From: an uncultured Streptococcus sp.
GTDB lineage: Bacteria > Bacillota > Bacilli > Lactobacillales > Streptococcaceae
Direction of reading: 5' to 3'
NCBI RefSeq assembly: GCF_901875575.1
Contig: NZ_CABFMF010000044.1
Span: 18,051-82,050 of the forward strand
Length of the DNA: 64,000 bases
Positions within the stretch are counted from its first letter, which is position 1. Each line of letters begins with the position of its first letter. This document shows, piece after piece, positions 18,236 to 26,076 of this stretch. A program made the position numbers and the translations under genes. The notes beneath the pieces are model-generated. The model saw only the letters and a list, made by a program, of their open reading frames with translations, made no database searches and was not told the origin of the DNA.

Positions 18236-18934
18236 CTACTTCAAAGACCAGCCACCATCTATTGTCAGAATTTGTCCCTGCATGGCGCTTGCATTTCCAC
18301 TTGCTAAGAAAAGGCTAAGGTCTGCTACTTCCTCTGGCTCTATCCAGCGCTTGATAGGGGTCTCGCTAGCCACCCAGTCAGCCAAGCCACCTGGCTCAAA
18401 ATCCGCAGCGGTCATAGCTGTCTTAACTGCTCCTGGAGCGATACCAAAGACCTGAATCCCAGCTTCAGCATAGTCTAAAGCCAACTGCTTGGTAAAGCCT
18501 GCCAAGGCATGCTTAGATGAAGTATAGGCGTGACCACCTCCACCTGCTAGGCTCGAAGCGATGGAGCACATATTGATAATGGTCCCTTTTTTATTCTCCA
18601 GCATTTGCGTCAAATAATAGCGAGTCAACTCAACAGGCGTCACGTAGTTAATTTCAAAAATTTCTTGAATTTCCTGCGCTGATTGTTCCAAAAGTGGTTT
18701 ATAATCATCCAAAACTCCCGCAGTATTGCACAAAACATCAACCTGAGGACACCAATCAAAAATAGGCTCTAAATCCAAGGTCAAATCTCTCTGTAAAAAG
18801 TGGAAATCACCCTTTAGGAATGGATTTTCACCTTGGTCCACTCCATAAACTTGATAGCCCTTTTCTAAAAAAAGTCGAGCTTGAGCCAGGCCAATTCCTG
18901 AACTCACTCCTGTAATGAGTACACGTTTAGTCAT
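18236..18934 (-). CDS. Short-chain dehydrogenase/reductase
   Basis: 232 residues, classical SDR fold: dinucleotide motif TGVSSGIGLAQA at the N-terminus, catalytic YTSSKHA (YxxxK), the upstream Ser in CSIASSLAG, and the PG motif IAPGAVKTAM. It is NAD(P)-dependent; the closest types are 3-oxoacyl-ACP reductase-like. The substrate is unknown. It overlaps the DUF2829 gene by 8 nt and so is translationally coupled to it. Confidence 0.85.
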   Translation of the reverse strand: MTKRVLITGVSSGIGLAQARLFLEKGYQVYGVDQGENPFLKGDFHFLQRDLTLDLEPIFDWCPQVDVLCNTAGVLDDYKPLLEQSAQEIQEIFEINYVTPVELTRYYLTQMLENKKGTIINMCSIASSLAGGGGHAYTSSKHALAGFTKQLALDYAEAGIQVFGIAPGAVKTAMTAADFEPGGLADWVASETPIKRWIEPEEVADLSLFLASGNASAMQGQILTIDGGWSLK

Positions 18935-19163
18935 GCACTTCTACCCAATCCATCGCCAAAACATCACAAGGTGTCGGGCTCCACATAGAAAAACCTTCAC
19001 CTTCTCCAGACACGTTAATTAGGAAATAGGGAGTCACCTCAAGTGCAACCCCGTTTTGTTCAATGGTGTCAAAAAGCTGCACATAGTTTTCAGCTCCTCC
19101 CCAACCAGTACGTACAAATTTTTTCTTAGCCTTTAATCCAGGCAGCATTTCTTCAAATGTCAT
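18927..19163 (-). CDS. DUF2829 (Tad2-like) small protein
   Basis: 78 residues with the DUF2829 pattern: an N-terminal MTFEEMLPGLKAKKK, then VRTGWGG (family R-x-GW-x-G), a beta-rich middle, and a closing SPTPCDVLAMDWVEV (family ...D-LA-DW...). The same domain is known from phages as Tad2, a tetrameric sponge that sequesters the cyclic ADP-ribose signal of Thoeris defence. Here it is a chromosomal gene, not within a visible prophage, coupled to an SDR and ASCH gene. Domain identity is by motif recognition; an anti-defence role is inference. The start has AAAGGAG 8 bases upstream. Confidence 0.75.
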   Translation of the reverse strand: MTFEEMLPGLKAKKKFVRTGWGGAENYVQLFDTIEQNGVALEVTPYFLINVSGEGEGFSMWSPTPCDVLAMDWVEVHD

Positions 19164-19198
19164 GGTTTTCTCCTTTTATATCAATAAATCTTCACTTC

Positions 19199-19207
19199 AT
19201 TATAACA
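19199..19207 (-). promoter_or_regulatory. Extended -10 promoter of the DUF2829-SDR-ASCH operon
   Basis: TGTTATAAT on minus, immediately downstream of the terminator of the previous gene, about 35 nt ahead of the DUF2829 ATG. No convincing -35. Confidence 0.5.
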
Positions 19208-19231
19208 AAAAACCGCTTTGCAACGGCTTTT
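19208..19231 (-). terminator. Terminator of the PadR/membrane protein operon
   Basis: Stem AAAGCCG / CGGTTTT (one G-U pair) around an 8-nt loop, followed by further U on minus. Confidence 0.65.
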
Positions 19232-19234
19232 TGA

Positions 19235-20050
19235 CTATATTTCACTCCATTTCATCTTCTTAAATCCACGGAACAAGACAAAGATTCCAATAAAGAGAAC
19301 TGCTAAAGGAATAACTTTTGTAAGAAAAACATTTGAAATACCCATCCACGCATAATAACGGAGCAGAGAGCCTACAACAAGATGGGCAACAATCATACTG
19401 ACAAAAGGACGAAAGACCGCTTCTTTCCAATTCCAAATACTGATGACTAGAGAAAGCGTAAAGACAAGGAAACTATCCCAGGGAGCAGGAAGATAAAAGG
19501 CTCCTTCTTGTATGAAGCTTGCCATTCCTACATATCCCAGAACAACTAGCAGAACAAGAATCCCAACGACAACATAGGTGCCAATTTTCATCTTAGGAGA
19601 ATCTTGGACTAAGCTTTTTCGTAAAATTGTAGCCACAAGTCCAAAGCCAACTAGAAAAAGAAGAAGTTGTCCTAAAAACGTAAACAAATTGACTGTTAAG
19701 AGAGGACCTTTAGAAAAATCGCCTAGCAGTTGGTAGTAACGTAATACCGCTAATACAAGAATTGGTGTCAAAAGGGACTCCTTGATAGAACTGCGGGGTG
19801 CTTCCTTGAGCATCTCTTTCATTATTTTTTTAGGATTCTTACCTAAATAATCCTCTGCACTCATGCCATCTCGTTCTGCTTCTGAAAAATCTAACATCAT
19901 CAAATAGACCTGCTCTCTAAGATAGTCCTCATCATAGAGAAATCCAGCAAGATTAAAACTATCCCACAGTTCCTCAAAATACTGCTGATTCTCCTCAGAA
20001 AACTCATGCAGCAAAGCGCTTGTTTCTTCGTAATACTTCATTTTCTTCAT
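19235..20050 (-). CDS. DUF1048/DUF1129-like membrane protein of a PadR operon
   Basis: 271 residues. The N-terminal ~95 residues are soluble and helical (YYEETSALLHEFSEENQQYFEELWDSF), like the DUF1048 or DUF1129 domains that accompany PadR regulators. Residues about 95-262 hold five or six hydrophobic helices. The 4-nt ATGA overlap with the PadR gene upstream shows they are one unit. Role unknown; by analogy it may respond to envelope stress under PadR control. Confidence 0.7.
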   Translation of the reverse strand: MKKMKYYEETSALLHEFSEENQQYFEELWDSFNLAGFLYDEDYLREQVYLMMLDFSEAERDGMSAEDYLGKNPKKIMKEMLKEAPRSSIKESLLTPILVLAVLRYYQLLGDFSKGPLLTVNLFTFLGQLLLFLVGFGLVATILRKSLVQDSPKMKIGTYVVVGILVLLVVLGYVGMASFIQEGAFYLPAPWDSFLVFTLSLVISIWNWKEAVFRPFVSMIVAHLVVGSLLRYYAWMGISNVFLTKVIPLAVLFIGIFVLFRGFKKMKWSEI

Positions 20051-20373
20051 CGTTTACCCCCATTCTTAATCCCTTCTACTTTTTGACTCAAATCGTCCCA
20101 TTGTTGCCAAAAGACTGAGACACGCTCTTCTCCTTCTTTAGTTAATGAAAAATACTTCCGATCTGGACCATCTGGCGACGGACGCATGTCGCCTCTTATC
20201 CATTGATTTTTTTCTAACTTTTGCAATAAAGGATAGATAGTTCCTGGAACGATAGTATCAAATCCAGCCTCTCGCAAAGTCTGAACCAACTCATAACCAT
20301 ATCGCTCTTTTTGACCAATCATATCCAATACACAACCTTCAAGAACACCTTTTAACAGTTGAGTTTCTTTCAT
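20047..20373 (-). CDS. PadR-family transcriptional regulator
   Basis: 108 residues of the PadR s2 type: winged helix with MKETQLLKGVLEGCVLDMI at the N-terminus, YGYELVQTLREAGFD for the recognition region, GTIYPLLQKLEKNQWI and RKYFSLTKEGEERV for the wing, and a short C-terminal dimerisation helix. PadR proteins generally repress their own operon and release on binding a ligand. It is co-transcribed with the downstream membrane protein gene. An ACTAGT repeat set around the promoter is the candidate operator. Confidence 0.9.
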   Translation of the reverse strand: MKETQLLKGVLEGCVLDMIGQKERYGYELVQTLREAGFDTIVPGTIYPLLQKLEKNQWIRGDMRPSPDGPDRKYFSLTKEGEERVSVFWQQWDDLSQKVEGIKNGGKR

Positions 20374-20403
20374 TCCTTTCCCCTTCCATCTATTTTGTAA
20401 TAC

Positions 20404-20452
20404 CTACTAGTGGCTTCATCTATAGTATACTACTCTCACACTAGTTTGTAAA
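20404..20452 (-). promoter_or_regulatory. PadR operon promoter with repeated ACTAGT sites
   Basis: On minus TTTACA at 20447-20452, 17-base spacer, TATACT at 20424-20429. ACTAGT palindromes occur at 20406-20411 and 20440-20445, one inside the spacer and one downstream of the -10, suitable for autorepression. Confidence 0.6.
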
Positions 20453-20468
20453 GCATAATAGTTAAAAT

Positions 20469-20505
20469 AAAAAAAAAAACAGAACTAGCATGAACTAGTC
20501 CTGTC
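20469..20505 (-). terminator. Terminator of metG
   Basis: Imperfect inverted repeat ACAGaACTAG / CTAGTcCTGT, with a long A-run on plus at 20469-20481 that is a U-run on minus. Confidence 0.8.
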
Positions 20506-20510
20506 TATTT

Positions 20511-22508
20511 TTACCCAATTACACTTCCGTTTGGTACAGCTGGATCAACTGTAAGAAGTGTTAATTGTCCATCATGTTCAGCTGAGAGAATCATCCCTTG
20601 GCTGACATATTTCTTCATCATTTTACGAGGTTTGAGGTTAGCAACGATTTGAACTTTCTTGCCGACCAATTCTTGTTCATTTGGATAGTATTTTGCAATC
20701 CCTGAGAGGATTTGACGATCTTCACCATCACCAGCATCCAAGCGGAATTGAAGCAACTTATCTGAACCTTCTACTTTAGATACTTCTTTGACTTCTGCGA
20801 CACGGATTTCGACCTTGTCAAAGTCTTCAAACTTGATTTCTTCCTTGTTGAGTTTAAGCTCGACTTCATCTGGGTTCCACTCTTTTTCGACAGCTGGCTT
20901 GTTGCCTTCCATTTGTTCCTTGATATAGGCGATTTCTTCTTCCATATCAAGACGTGGGAAGATTGGAGTTCCTTTGTCAACTACAGTTACACCCTCAGGG
21001 AAAGCAGCCAAACTCAAGTTTTCAAGACTAGAAACTTCTGCTAAACCAAGTTGAGTCAAAACTGCACGACTGGTTTCCATCATAAATGGTTCAATCAAGT
21101 GAGCAACAACACGAAGGCTAGCTGCCAAATGGCTCATAACACTTGCCAATTGGTCACGAAGAGCTTCATCCTTGGCCAAGACCCATGGGGCTGTCTCGTC
21201 GATGTATTTGTTAGTACGAGAGATAAGAGTCCAGACTGCTTCTAAAGCACGTGGATAGTCAACTGCTTCCATATATTTATGGTAATCAGCGATTGATTCA
21301 GCAGCTACTTGAGCAAGAGCGTTGTCAAACTCTGTTACACCTTCTACATAGGCAGGGATTTGTCCATCAAAATACTTGTTAATCATAGAAACCGTACGGT
21401 TGAGGAGGTTTCCAAGGTCATTGGCTAATTCATAGTTGATACGGCCTACATAGTCTTCTGGAGTGAAGGTTCCGTCTGAACCAACTGGAAGGCTACGCAT
21501 GAGGTAGTAACGAAGTGGGTCTAGTCCATAACGCTCTACCAACATTTCAGGGTAAACCACATTCCCCTTAGACTTAGACATTTTGCCATCTTTCATGACG
21601 AACCAACCGTGAGCAATCAAACGTTCTGGCAATTTGATATCCAACATCATAAGAAGGATTGGCCAGTAGATTGAGTGGAAACGAAGGATGTCTTTTCCTA
21701 CCATGTGGAAGACTGTGCCATTCCAGAATTTGTCAAAGTTAGCGTGTTCATCTTGAACGTAGCCAAGAGCTGTTACATAGTTAAGAAGGGCATCAATCCA
21801 AACGTAGACAACGTGTTTTGGATTTGATGGGACAGGCACTCCCCATGTAAAGGTTGTACGAGAAACCGCCAAATCCTCTAAACCTGGCTCGATGAAGTTG
21901 CGCAACATTTCATTCAGACGACCATCTGGAGTGATAAACTCAGGATGAGCTTTGAAAAAGTCTACCAAACGATCTTGGTATTTGCTGAGGCGAAGGAAGT
22001 AAGATTCTTCTGAAACCCATTCAACCTCGTGACCTGATGGAGCGATACCACCCGTCACATTTCCTGCTTCATCACGAAATACTTCTGCAAGCTGGCTTTC
22101 TGTAAAGAATTCCTCGTCTGAGACTGAGTACCAGCCAGAATATTCACCCAAATAGATGTCATCTTGAGCAAGCAAGCGTTCAAAGACCTGTGCCACAACT
22201 TTTTCATGGTAGTCATCAGTCGTACGGATAAATTTATCATATGAGATATCTAGTAATTGCCAGAGTTCTTTAACTCCAACAGCCATCCCGTCAACATAGG
22301 CTTGAGGTGTGATGCCAGCTTCTTCTGCTTTTTGTTGAATCTTCTGACCATGCTCGTCAAGACCTGTCAGATAAAAGACATCGTAGCCCATCAGGCGTTT
22401 GTAACGAGCTAGGACATCACAGGCGATGGTTGTGTAGGCAGAACCGATATGCAGTTTACCAGATGGATAGTAAATCGGCGTTGTAATATAAAAATTCTTT
22501 TCAGACAT
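20511..22508 (-). CDS. metG: Methionyl-tRNA synthetase
   Basis: 665 residues starting at ATG 22508 with AAAGGA upstream; a longer in-frame start is not supported. It charges tRNA-Met in the cytosol. Class I signatures are GKLHIGSAY (HIGH) and KDGKMSKSKGN (KMSKS). The C-terminal ~110 residues form an EMAP/OB tRNA-binding domain (VEIRVAEVKEV, QILSGIAKYY, RKMMKKYVSQGMIL). The editing-domain cysteine knuckle is reduced, as in the Gram-positive MetG1 form. It has its own terminator. Confidence 0.97.
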   Translation of the reverse strand: MSEKNFYITTPIYYPSGKLHIGSAYTTIACDVLARYKRLMGYDVFYLTGLDEHGQKIQQKAEEAGITPQAYVDGMAVGVKELWQLLDISYDKFIRTTDDYHEKVVAQVFERLLAQDDIYLGEYSGWYSVSDEEFFTESQLAEVFRDEAGNVTGGIAPSGHEVEWVSEESYFLRLSKYQDRLVDFFKAHPEFITPDGRLNEMLRNFIEPGLEDLAVSRTTFTWGVPVPSNPKHVVYVWIDALLNYVTALGYVQDEHANFDKFWNGTVFHMVGKDILRFHSIYWPILLMMLDIKLPERLIAHGWFVMKDGKMSKSKGNVVYPEMLVERYGLDPLRYYLMRSLPVGSDGTFTPEDYVGRINYELANDLGNLLNRTVSMINKYFDGQIPAYVEGVTEFDNALAQVAAESIADYHKYMEAVDYPRALEAVWTLISRTNKYIDETAPWVLAKDEALRDQLASVMSHLAASLRVVAHLIEPFMMETSRAVLTQLGLAEVSSLENLSLAAFPEGVTVVDKGTPIFPRLDMEEEIAYIKEQMEGNKPAVEKEWNPDEVELKLNKEEIKFEDFDKVEIRVAEVKEVSKVEGSDKLLQFRLDAGDGEDRQILSGIAKYYPNEQELVGKKVQIVANLKPRKMMKKYVSQGMILSAEHDGQLTLLTVDPAVPNGSVIG

Positions 22509-22596
22509 AATTTTTCCTTTCCAGGCAAATGAAACCTGTTTTTCTAACACTTCATTATATCATATTTTTAGTGATTTTCGATAGAGAAATCCATAC

Positions 22597-22627
22597 AAAA
22601 ACAAGATAGACGAGTGTCCATCTTGTT
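22597..22627 (-). terminator. Terminator of the MacAB-type efflux operon
   Basis: 10-bp stem ACAAGATGGA / TCTATCTTGT (one G-U/mismatch) with a 6-nt loop and UUUU on minus. Confidence 0.8.
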
Positions 22628-22631
22628 GATT

Positions 22632-23891
22632 TTATTCATAACGAAGGGCTTCGATGGGATCAAGTTTCGATGCCTTGTTGGCTGGCAAGACCCCAAAAAT
22701 CATACCCACACTAGCCGAAACTGCAAGACTAAATAGGGCAACTGGAATTGATACTCCCACTTCTATACCCGCAATCAAACCTTGTAAAAGTATACCAGCT
22801 ATAGCGGTTAAGCCTGTCGCAATGGTCAAACCAATGACTCCACCAAGCAAGGTCAAAATCATGGATTCAATCAAAAACTGGATTAAAATATTGGCACGTG
22901 TTGCACCCAAAGCCTTACGAAGACCAATCTCACGAGTACGCTCCGTCACCGAAACCAGCATGATGTTCATAACACCAGTCCCTCCAACAAAGAGGGAAAT
23001 TCCTGCGATGGCACTAATAATCGTCGTCATAAATCCAAAAAGTTGTTGTACTTCTTGGAAGGCTGCAGTCGCATCTGACACCTGATACTCCCCTTGCTGA
23101 AGACCAGCAATTTCGGTCATTTTTCTAGCTAATTCTGGTCCCACCGTCGGTGTCAAACTGGTATCATTGACACGGAAGACAATGTCAGAAATTTCATCCA
23201 TATTGAAGTTATTGGCAAGAGAAATATTAGTCGTAATTGGAAGTCCACCAATACCAAAAGTCTTAGCAGCCTTGGCCTCATCGCTAGTATAGACACCAAT
23301 GACACGATAACTAAAACCACCAACATCTATAATCTGATTAACAGCTTCTTGAGCTGATCCAAACAGACTATTGGCAAGTTCCTGGTCTAGTAAAATGACA
23401 CTGGCCACCTCTTTATAATCCTGAGCTATCAGACTTCGGCCTGCAACAATTTCATTTTCAACTGCCTTCATGTAGGTAATATTCCCACCTGTCAAGCTAG
23501 CGCGCTCCACTTTTTTATCTTTATAAGACAAGGTGGTATGTGTTGAGTTGGTTACATAATAACTATCTACACCCTTTAGTTTGGCCGCCTCCCTGACCCA
23601 GGATTCTTGTGGTTTTGGTGGTTCAACAGGAACGTTCTCTTCTTTCCCAGAGACTGTCAAAGCTGATTGTTTTTGGGTAAAAGAACCGTCTTTACTTTTA
23701 ATAGGCGAGAAAAAGACACGGATATTCTTCTGTGACTTGGTCATGTTTTTATTGACCTGACGAGACATAGAATCACCTAGGGCCATAATCACAACAACCG
23801 ATGACACACCAATGATAATTCCAATCATAGTGAGAAAAGAGCGCATCTTGTGGGCCATGATAGATGAAAAGGCAAATTTCAGATTCTGCAT
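22632..23891 (-). CDS. MacB-type ABC transporter permease
   Basis: 419 residues with the MacB topology: transmembrane helix about 15-38 (GIIIGVSSVVVIMALGDSM), a large extracellular MacB_PCD domain about 40-275, then three helices in an FtsX domain with the motif ERTREIGLRKALGA. It works with the ATPase and adaptor genes that follow to expel antimicrobial peptides or drugs; the equivalent pneumococcal pump (SP_0785-0787 / Spr0693-0695) has been linked to LL-37 and bacitracin-type tolerance. It ends in a terminator as the last gene of the operon. Confidence 0.9.
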   Translation of the reverse strand: MQNLKFAFSSIMAHKMRSFLTMIGIIIGVSSVVVIMALGDSMSRQVNKNMTKSQKNIRVFFSPIKSKDGSFTQKQSALTVSGKEENVPVEPPKPQESWVREAAKLKGVDSYYVTNSTHTTLSYKDKKVERASLTGGNITYMKAVENEIVAGRSLIAQDYKEVASVILLDQELANSLFGSAQEAVNQIIDVGGFSYRVIGVYTSDEAKAAKTFGIGGLPITTNISLANNFNMDEISDIVFRVNDTSLTPTVGPELARKMTEIAGLQQGEYQVSDATAAFQEVQQLFGFMTTIISAIAGISLFVGGTGVMNIMLVSVTERTREIGLRKALGATRANILIQFLIESMILTLLGGVIGLTIATGLTAIAGILLQGLIAGIEVGVSIPVALFSLAVSASVGMIFGVLPANKASKLDPIEALRYE

Positions 23892-23892
23892 C

Positions 23893-24594
23893 TTAGTTTT
23901 CCTCCTTTTCTAACTGAGCACTATCAGACGAAATGACCCCATCTCGAATAACAATCTGGCGTTTGGCATAAGCAGCGATTTCAGGTTCATGCGTTACCAT
24001 GATAATCGTTTTTCCTTCTTTATTTAGTTCAACCAATAATTGCATGATTTGATTCCCTGTTTTGGTATCCAAGGCTCCTGTCGGTTCGTCCGCTAGAATG
24101 ATGGAAGGATTGTTTACCAAGGCACGCGCAATAGCTACACGTTGCTTTTGACCACCAGATAATTCCGAAGGCAAATGATGACTACGTTCTGTCAAGTCAA
24201 CCTTATCTAGATATTCCTCAGCTAACTTGCGCCGTTTTGAAGCCGAAACTCCTGCGTAAATCAAGGGCAATTCTACATTTTGTAAAGCATTGAGCTTGGA
24301 TAGAAGAAAGAACTGCTGAAAGACAAATCCGATTTGTTGGTTACGGACCTTGGCTAATTGTTTTTCACCCAGTCCAGCCACTTCTTGGCCTTCAAGATAA
24401 TATTCTCCACTGCTTGGTGTATCCAACATGCCAATGGTATTCATGAGAGTAGACTTACCAGAACCAGATGGTCCCATGATGGCAACGAATTCACCCTCAT
24501 TCACTTCAAGGTTGATATTTTTGAGTACCTGCAGTTCTTGATCACCATTACGGTAACTTCTGCAGATATTTTTTAGACTAATTAGTTGCTTCAT
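23893..24594 (-). CDS. MacB-type ABC transporter ATPase
   Basis: 233 residues with Walker A GPSGSGKST, Q-loop FVFQQFFLL, signature LSGGQKQRVAIARAL, Walker B IILADEPTGALD and H-loop VTHEPEIA. The LolD/MacB-like family energises the adjacent permease. It overlaps the adaptor gene by 17 nt and ends one base before the permease gene, so the three are one operon in the order adaptor-ATPase-permease. Confidence 0.95.
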   Translation of the reverse strand: MKQLISLKNICRSYRNGDQELQVLKNINLEVNEGEFVAIMGPSGSGKSTLMNTIGMLDTPSSGEYYLEGQEVAGLGEKQLAKVRNQQIGFVFQQFFLLSKLNALQNVELPLIYAGVSASKRRKLAEEYLDKVDLTERSHHLPSELSGGQKQRVAIARALVNNPSIILADEPTGALDTKTGNQIMQLLVELNKEGKTIIMVTHEPEIAAYAKRQIVIRDGVISSDSAQLEKEEN

Positions 24595-25786
24595 CAGACT
24601 TCACCTCTTTTCCTTCCTCTAGAGAAGACGTTGGGTTACTGATGACCTTGACTCCATTTGTCAGACCTGAAGTGATTTCTTGGTTATCTGCATCAGCATT
24701 ACCCAAACCAACTTCCACTTTCTTAGCCTTGTTCTGCTTGTCAAGTACCCAGACATAGTTTTTATTATTTTCAGTCACAACACTTGTTAAAGGAACCAGA
24801 ATGGCTTTACTCTTATTCTTCACCTCAACACTCACTGAGAATCCTTGTTTCAAATCACCAATTTCACTTGTAACATCGATAGTATATGGATATTTAGAGC
24901 CAGAATTACCAGCTGCTGCGGCAGTCGTTGCGCTTGCTGCTTCGCCACTGTTTTTAGGGTAGTCTGAGATATAACTAATTTTACCAGTCCAGCTCTTATC
25001 TTGATAAACTTTAGAAGTAAAGGTTACTTCTTGACCAACAGATAGATTGGCAAGATTGTATTCAGATAATTCACCCTTAACTTGCAAGTTTTCATTACTT
25101 ACGATATGAACTACTACCTGGCTAGCTCCTGTTGGAGATTTAGAAACATTGCGATTGACTTCGACCACAGTTCCCTCTAGGGTACTGAGAACAGTCGTTG
25201 CATTCAACTGACTTTGAGCCTTGCTTAATTGCGCTGCTGCATCTGCACGGGCATCACGAGCATCACCCAGTTGTGCATCAATAGATGAAACTGAATTTCC
25301 TGCTACTGGAGCTGGAGCTTGCGCTGAAGCACCTTCTCCTCCTGCTGGCGCTGGTAACTGTGGAGCCGGAGCTGAAGCGGCTTCATTTCGTGCTTGATTG
25401 AGTTCGTTGATATGACGATCTGCCTTAGCTACTGCTCGGCTCGCTGAATCATAGGCCGCCTGGGCTTCTGAACTACTGTACTTGACTAAAGCCTGTCCTT
25501 CGCTGACCTTATCTCCCACAGAAACAAGGATTTCATCTAAATCTCCCTTACTAGCATCAAAATAAACATATTGTTCATTTTTTGCCGTTACTGTCCCTGA
25601 CAATAAAACAGAGGAGGCCACACTTCCTTCCTTAGCAACAACAAGATGAGTAGTCTCATCTTTTACAGCAGTCTGAGAAGGTTGTCTAAAGAGCAAAATC
25701 CCCCCGGCACCCAATACAACTACACTCGCAGCACCAACTGCTGCATACAATTGCCACTTTTTCGCTTTACCATTCTTCTTCATCAT
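24578..25786 (-). CDS. Membrane-fusion/adaptor protein of the MacAB-type efflux pump
   Basis: 402 residues (or 401 from the second of two adjacent ATGs, which is better spaced from AAGGAG). An N-terminal membrane anchor (about 13-35), biotinyl-lipoyl-like half motifs (AVKDETTHLVVAKEG, VGDKVSEGQALVKY), a helical hairpin interrupted by an Ala/Pro-rich linker (residues about 140-170, PAPQLPAPAGG and repeats of AP), and a beta-barrel C-terminal domain. It is the MacA-like subunit joining the permease to export across the envelope. First gene of the operon. Confidence 0.9.
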   Translation of the reverse strand: MMKKNGKAKKWQLYAAVGAASVVVLGAGGILLFRQPSQTAVKDETTHLVVAKEGSVASSVLLSGTVTAKNEQYVYFDASKGDLDEILVSVGDKVSEGQALVKYSSSEAQAAYDSASRAVAKADRHINELNQARNEAASAPAPQLPAPAGGEGASAQAPAPVAGNSVSSIDAQLGDARDARADAAAQLSKAQSQLNATTVLSTLEGTVVEVNRNVSKSPTGASQVVVHIVSNENLQVKGELSEYNLANLSVGQEVTFTSKVYQDKSWTGKISYISDYPKNSGEAASATTAAAAGNSGSKYPYTIDVTSEIGDLKQGFSVSVEVKNKSKAILVPLTSVVTENNKNYVWVLDKQNKAKKVEVGLGNADADNQEITSGLTNGVKVISNPTSSLEEGKEVKSDEATN

Positions 25787-25819
25787 GAAACTCCTTTTTA
25801 ATTTAAAGTCCTTAACAAT

Positions 25820-25895
25820 ATTATATAAAAATTACCAAATACAAACAATAACCATTCAGAACGAAAACATAGCATTTCAAGATTCAATTATTGTT
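25820..25895 (-). promoter_or_regulatory. Promoter of the MacAB-type operon with AACAATAA inverted repeats
   Basis: On minus TTGTTT (25843-25848), 17-base spacer and TATAAT (about 25820-25825). The -35 is embedded in AACAATAA at 25844-25851, with the inverted partner TTATTGTT at 25888-25895 and a third TTATTGT at 25914-25920. This arrangement suggests repressor or activator sites; no regulator is identified. Confidence 0.5.
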
Positions 25896-25993
25896 CGTAA
25901 TTTATTTTAATCATTATTGTACTAGATATATAATACACTTTATTTTTCTTTTTAGCAAGTCTTTTCTTTAAATTTTTTGAACGTAGCAGATTT

Positions 25994-26022
25994 TTGCAAT
26001 CAAATCAAAAAAAAGATAGAAT
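25994..26022 (+). promoter_or_regulatory. Promoter of gor
   Basis: TTGCAA at 25994-25999, 17-base spacer, TAGAAT at 26017-26022, about 55 nt ahead of the gor ATG. Confidence 0.6.
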
Positions 26023-26076
26023 ATGACTATCAAAAAATGACACTCTACTATTTCAAAGAGTACAAAGGAGTTTTCA

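Noticed and set aside
22654..23085. A 143-codon plus-strand frame over the MacB permease
   Set aside because: Antisense shadow with no ribosome site; composition follows the opposite-strand codons.
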